Translations under genes and position numbers: made by a program | Shown here: positions 5,504 through 7,949 of the stretch, in pieces | Numbering within the stretch: position 1 is the first letter of the stretch | Layout: the number at the start of each line of letters is the position of its first letter | Source: Gammaproteobacteria bacterium | Lineage (GTDB): Bacteria > Pseudomonadota > Gammaproteobacteria > UBA6429 > Thiohalophilaceae | Direction: 5' to 3' | DNA length: 7,949 bases | Assembly (NCBI GenBank): GCA_013152045.1 | Contig: JAADGZ010000063.1 | Coordinates: 1-7,949, forward strand | Notes under the pieces: generated by a model | The model's database searches: none | Told to the model about the DNA's origin: nothing | The model's input: only the letters and a program-made list of their open reading frames with translations

Positions 5504-6247
5504 ATGTGGTCATTTTTTCATAGACTCGCCTCCCCCAAGCATTTTTATCTGTTTGCCAATCGAATTATTCCCTGGCTGGGCTGGAGCACCCTCATCACGT
5601 TTATTATCGGTACTTATCTGGGACTGTTCGTCGCCCCCACCGATTACCAGCAAGGTGAAAGTTACCGTATTATATATATCCATGTACCCGCTGCCTGGAT
5701 GTCTATGTTTGTCTACATGATCATGGCGATCGCGGGCGGCATCGGTCTCATCTGGAAAATGAAAATGGCGGATATCATCGCTTCCAGTGCAGCCCCGCTG
5801 GGTGCCGCCTTTACCATTCTGGCTCTGATCACCGGCTCACTCTGGGGCAAACCCATGTGGGGAACCTGGTGGATCTGGGACGCACGCTTGACCTCAGAAC
5901 TCATTTTGCTATTTCTCTACCTGGGATTTATTGCCCTGCAATCGGCAATTGAAGACCGCCGTACTGCGGCCAACGCCTGCGCCATACTTGCCTTGGTCGG
6001 CGTCGTCAATATTCCCATTATTCACTATTCGGTAGAGTGGTGGAACACCCTGCACCAGGGTCCGACAGTAACCCGCTTCGGCAAATCTGCCATGGCGACC
6101 AGCATGCTGATTCCCCTGCTGACCATGTTCCTGGCTTTCAAACTGTATTTCGGCACCACCCTGCTGATGCGTGCCAGGGTTGAAATTCTGGAACGTGAAC
6201 GCGATACCACCTGGATGAAAAAGATGATTATGGGATCTGACAAATGA
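5504..6247 (+). CDS. ccmC: Heme handling/delivery protein CcmC
   Basis: A 247-residue, six-TM member of the heme handling protein family. The periplasmic tryptophan-rich WWD motif spans about W114-D126 (WGKPMWGTWWIWDAR). The two axial heme histidines are H60 (IHVPAAW) and H184 (NTLHQGP), the same numbering as in E. coli CcmC. It presents heme in the periplasm and catalyses its attachment to CcmE. The ATG at 5504 has only a weak GGA-type ribosome site. The gene ends in an ATGA overlap with ccmD, whose product stabilises the CcmC-CcmE complex. Confidence 0.96.
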   Translation: MWSFFHRLASPKHFYLFANRIIPWLGWSTLITFIIGTYLGLFVAPTDYQQGESYRIIYIHVPAAWMSMFVYMIMAIAGGIGLIWKMKMADIIASSAAPLGAAFTILALITGSLWGKPMWGTWWIWDARLTSELILLFLYLGFIALQSAIEDRRTAANACAILALVGVVNIPIIHYSVEWWNTLHQGPTVTRFGKSAMATSMLIPLLTMFLAFKLYFGTTLLMRARVEILERERDTTWMKKMIMGSDK

Positions 6248-6408
6248 AAGAATTTTTGCACATGGGTGGCTATGCCATGTATGTCTGGCCATCTTATGGG
6301 CTGGCGCTGGGTATCCTGCTATGGAATATCATTCTGCCCATGCGTCGCAAAAAGCAGCAGATTGCCAGTATCAAACGCCGTCTAAGCCGTGCGAAAAATG
6401 AAAAATAA
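6244..6408 (+). CDS. ccmD: Small heme exporter accessory protein CcmD
   Basis: A 54-residue protein with the start MKEFLHMGGYAMYVWPSY, one TM helix (about 14-32) and a highly basic cytoplasmic tail (RRKKQQ...KRRLSR). The MGGY-x2-YVWPSY N-terminus, single TM and basic tail are the standard CcmD pattern. CcmD joins CcmC and CcmE and is needed for release of holo-CcmE. Its ATG overlaps the ccmC stop (ATGA), so translation is coupled. An 80-base gap follows before ccmE. Confidence 0.93.
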   Translation: MKEFLHMGGYAMYVWPSYGLALGILLWNIILPMRRKKQQIASIKRRLSRAKNEK

Positions 6409-6488
6409 TGGAAATAAGGTTAAACTTTCTTGCCTTTTAATTGACAAAACCTTAACCATTTTGAAGTTACCTTGAACGAGATCTGATC

Positions 6489-6956
6489 ATGCGACTCCTC
6501 CCCAAACATCCCAAGCGGCGTAAACGTCTAGCCCTGATTGCCCTGATGATCACCGGCATCGGCAGTGCAGTAGCTCTTGCCACTATCGCCCTCAAGCAAA
6601 ATATCAACCTGTTCTACGGCCCCACCCAGATCCTCGCCGGGGATGCACCGAAAAACCATGCTTTTCGCATCGGCGGTCTAGTTAAAAAGGGTTCGGTCAA
6701 ACGCAACAAGGATAACCTTGACATCTACTTCGAGGTAACAGATACCGTCAACAAAGTGCCGGTTATCTATACCGGCATTCTGCCGGATTTATTCCGCGAA
6801 GGCCAAGGTGTCGTCGCCCAGGGCAAACTACGCGCTGATGGCGTTTTTATTGCCGATACCGTACTTGCCAAACACGATGAAAACTACATGCCGCCTGAAG
6901 CTGCCCAAGCCATCAGTGACGCTAAAAAATTACAGTCAACAATGACAGGAAACTAG
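6489..6956 (+). CDS. ccmE: Periplasmic heme chaperone CcmE
   Basis: A 155-residue protein with a basic cytoplasmic N-terminus (KHPKRRKR), one TM anchor (about 14-36) and a periplasmic OB-fold beta barrel. The covalent heme histidine H129 and the heme ligand tyrosine Y133 are in [12 protein letters not shown], matching E. coli H130 and Y134. It takes heme from CcmC/CcmD and passes it to CcmF. The ATG at 6489 has a weak upstream site (AACGAG). A TTGACA hexamer at 6441-6446 in the preceding gap has no matching -10, so separate transcription is not supported. Only four bases separate its stop from the ccmF start. Confidence 0.96.
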   Translation: MRLLPKHPKRRKRLALIALMITGIGSAVALATIALKQNINLFYGPTQILAGDAPKNHAFRIGGLVKKGSVKRNKDNLDIYFEVTDTVNKVPVIYTGILPDLFREGQGVVAQGKLRADGVFIADTVLAKHDENYMPPEAAQAISDAKKLQSTMTGN

Positions 6957-6960
6957 CCAT

Positions 6961-7949
6961 ATGATCCCTGAGCTTGGCCACTTTGCCCTGATACTCGCCT
7001 TTTGTCTCGCCATAGTACAAAGCATCATCCCCCTACTTGGCGCAAGTTTGGGTAAACCCGGCTGGATGGCGCTGGCAAGACGCGCCGCCTGGGGACAGTT
7101 TTTCTTTATATCTCTTGCCTTTGCTATCTTACTGAGCGCCTTTATCAATAATGATTTCAGCTTGGTCTATGTGGCTTCGAACTCCAACTCAGATCTACCC
7201 CTGCCCTACCGGATTTCAGCCCTCTGGGGTGCGCATGAAGGCTCGCTCTTGCTCTGGACCCTGTTATTGTCACTCTGGACAGTAGCCGTTGCCAGCTTTA
7301 GCAAAAGCCTGCCGCAGGATACCGTCGCCCGCGTCATTGGTATCATGGGCCTGATCAGCATCGGTTTCTTGCTGTTTATGTTGCTGACCTCCAACCCCTT
7401 TAATCGTATTCCAATCGAAGCTATTCCCGCCAACGGACGCGACCTCAACCCATTGCTTCAGGATCCGGGCCTGGTCGTGCACCCTCCCATGCTTTACATG
7501 GGTTACGTAGGTTTCTCTGTTGCCTTTGCCTTTGCCGTTGCCGCTCTGCTGGGCGGCCATCTGGATGCCGCCTGGGCACGCTGGTCCCGGCCCTGGACCG
7601 CCATTGCCTGGGTTTTTCTCACTATTGGTATCGCCTTGGGAAGCTGGTGGGCTTATTACGAACTAGGCTGGGGTGGCTGGTGGTTCTGGGATCCAGTCGA
7701 AAATGCATCCTTCATGCCCTGGCTGGTAGGTACTGCCCTGATGCACTCGCTGGCCGTTACTGAAAAGCGCAACAGTTTCAAAAGTTGGACCGTGTTGCTG
7801 GCCATTTTCGCCTTCTCTCTGAGTCTGCTGGGTACCTTCCTGGTACGTTCCGGCGTACTGACTTCGGTACACGCTTTTGCTACTGATCCGGCTAGAGGTG
7901 TATTTATTCTCATTTTTCTGGGCATTGTCGTGGGTGGCTCACTGGCTAT
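6961..7949 (+). CDS. ccmF: Cytochrome c heme lyase subunit CcmF (5' part, truncated by window end)
   Basis: The first 329 codons of a protein that is normally about 650 residues; the frame is open at the window edge. The WWD motif is [19 protein letters not shown] (236-254). The periplasmic heme ligand histidines correspond to H174 (VVHPPML) and H304 (SVHAF), and the TM histidine to H262 (MHSL), one residue offset from the E. coli numbering. CcmF is the integral membrane part of the heme lyase; it receives heme from CcmE and attaches it to the CXXCH cysteines of apocytochromes. An AGGA at 6947-6950 is a good ribosome site for the ATG at 6961. ccmG/H/I would be expected downstream but are out of view. 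Confidence 0.96.
   Translation, partial: MIPELGHFALILAFCLAIVQSIIPLLGASLGKPGWMALARRAAWGQFFFISLAFAILLSAFINNDFSLVYVASNSNSDLPLPYRISALWGAHEGSLLLWTLLLSLWTVAVASFSKSLPQDTVARVIGIMGLISIGFLLFMLLTSNPFNRIPIEAIPANGRDLNPLLQDPGLVVHPPMLYMGYVGFSVAFAFAVAALLGGHLDAAWARWSRPWTAIAWVFLTIGIALGSWWAYYELGWGGWWFWDPVENASFMPWLVGTALMHSLAVTEKRNSFKSWTVLLAIFAFSLSLLGTFLVRSGVLTSVHAFATDPARGVFILIFLGIVVGGSLA

Noticed and set aside
6441..6470. TTGACA perfect -35 hexamer before ccmE as an internal promoter
   Set aside because: No -10-like hexamer at 16-18 bases downstream; the candidates (GAAGTT, AAGTTA, AGTTAC) do not match.

Overview
The window looks like a chromosomal segment of a gammaproteobacterium with a respiratory, cytochrome-rich lifestyle. 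This rests on a DksA core very close to the enterobacterial protein, a System I (Ccm) cytochrome c maturation operon in the usual ccmABCDEF order, and a multiheme c-type cytochrome next to it. A CbbY-type phosphatase would fit an autotroph using the Calvin cycle, but that gene alone does not prove it. Species cannot be named from the sequence.

Layout. Positions 32-817 (minus strand) hold a HAD-family sugar-phosphate phosphatase of CbbY type. A gene-free, AT-rich stretch of about 350 bases follows, with promoter candidates for dksA (1165-1788, plus). This DksA carries an extra lysine/alanine-rich, histone H1-like tail of about 70 residues. Two hairpins (1799-1834 and 1877-1931) separate dksA from a convergent three-gene minus-strand operon at 3849-1953. 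Its genes, in transcription order, encode a two-TM HAMP-type membrane protein, a secreted heptaheme cytochrome c and a second two-TM HAMP-like protein, joined by two 4-base ATGA stop/start overlaps. The first gene contains a run of eight G in its coding strand.

From about 3950 onward the plus strand carries ccmA, ccmB, ccmC, ccmD, ccmE and the first 329 codons of ccmF, which runs off the window. ccmA/ccmB and ccmC/ccmD overlap by ATGA. The ccmB-ccmC gap is 172 bases and holds an extended -10-like element, a perfect tandem 11-bp repeat and a small hairpin, which may be a second regulatory point inside the locus.

How the genes work together. CcmAB is the ATPase/membrane pair that releases holo-CcmE. 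CcmC loads heme onto CcmE with help from CcmD, and CcmF passes the heme on to CXXCH motifs of apocytochromes. The divergent heptaheme cytochrome is an obvious client. The most interesting part is the HAMP protein / heptaheme cytochrome / HAMP protein cassette. The membrane proteins have HAMP-like segments but no visible kinase, cyclase or chemotaxis output domain, so their role with the cytochrome is open.
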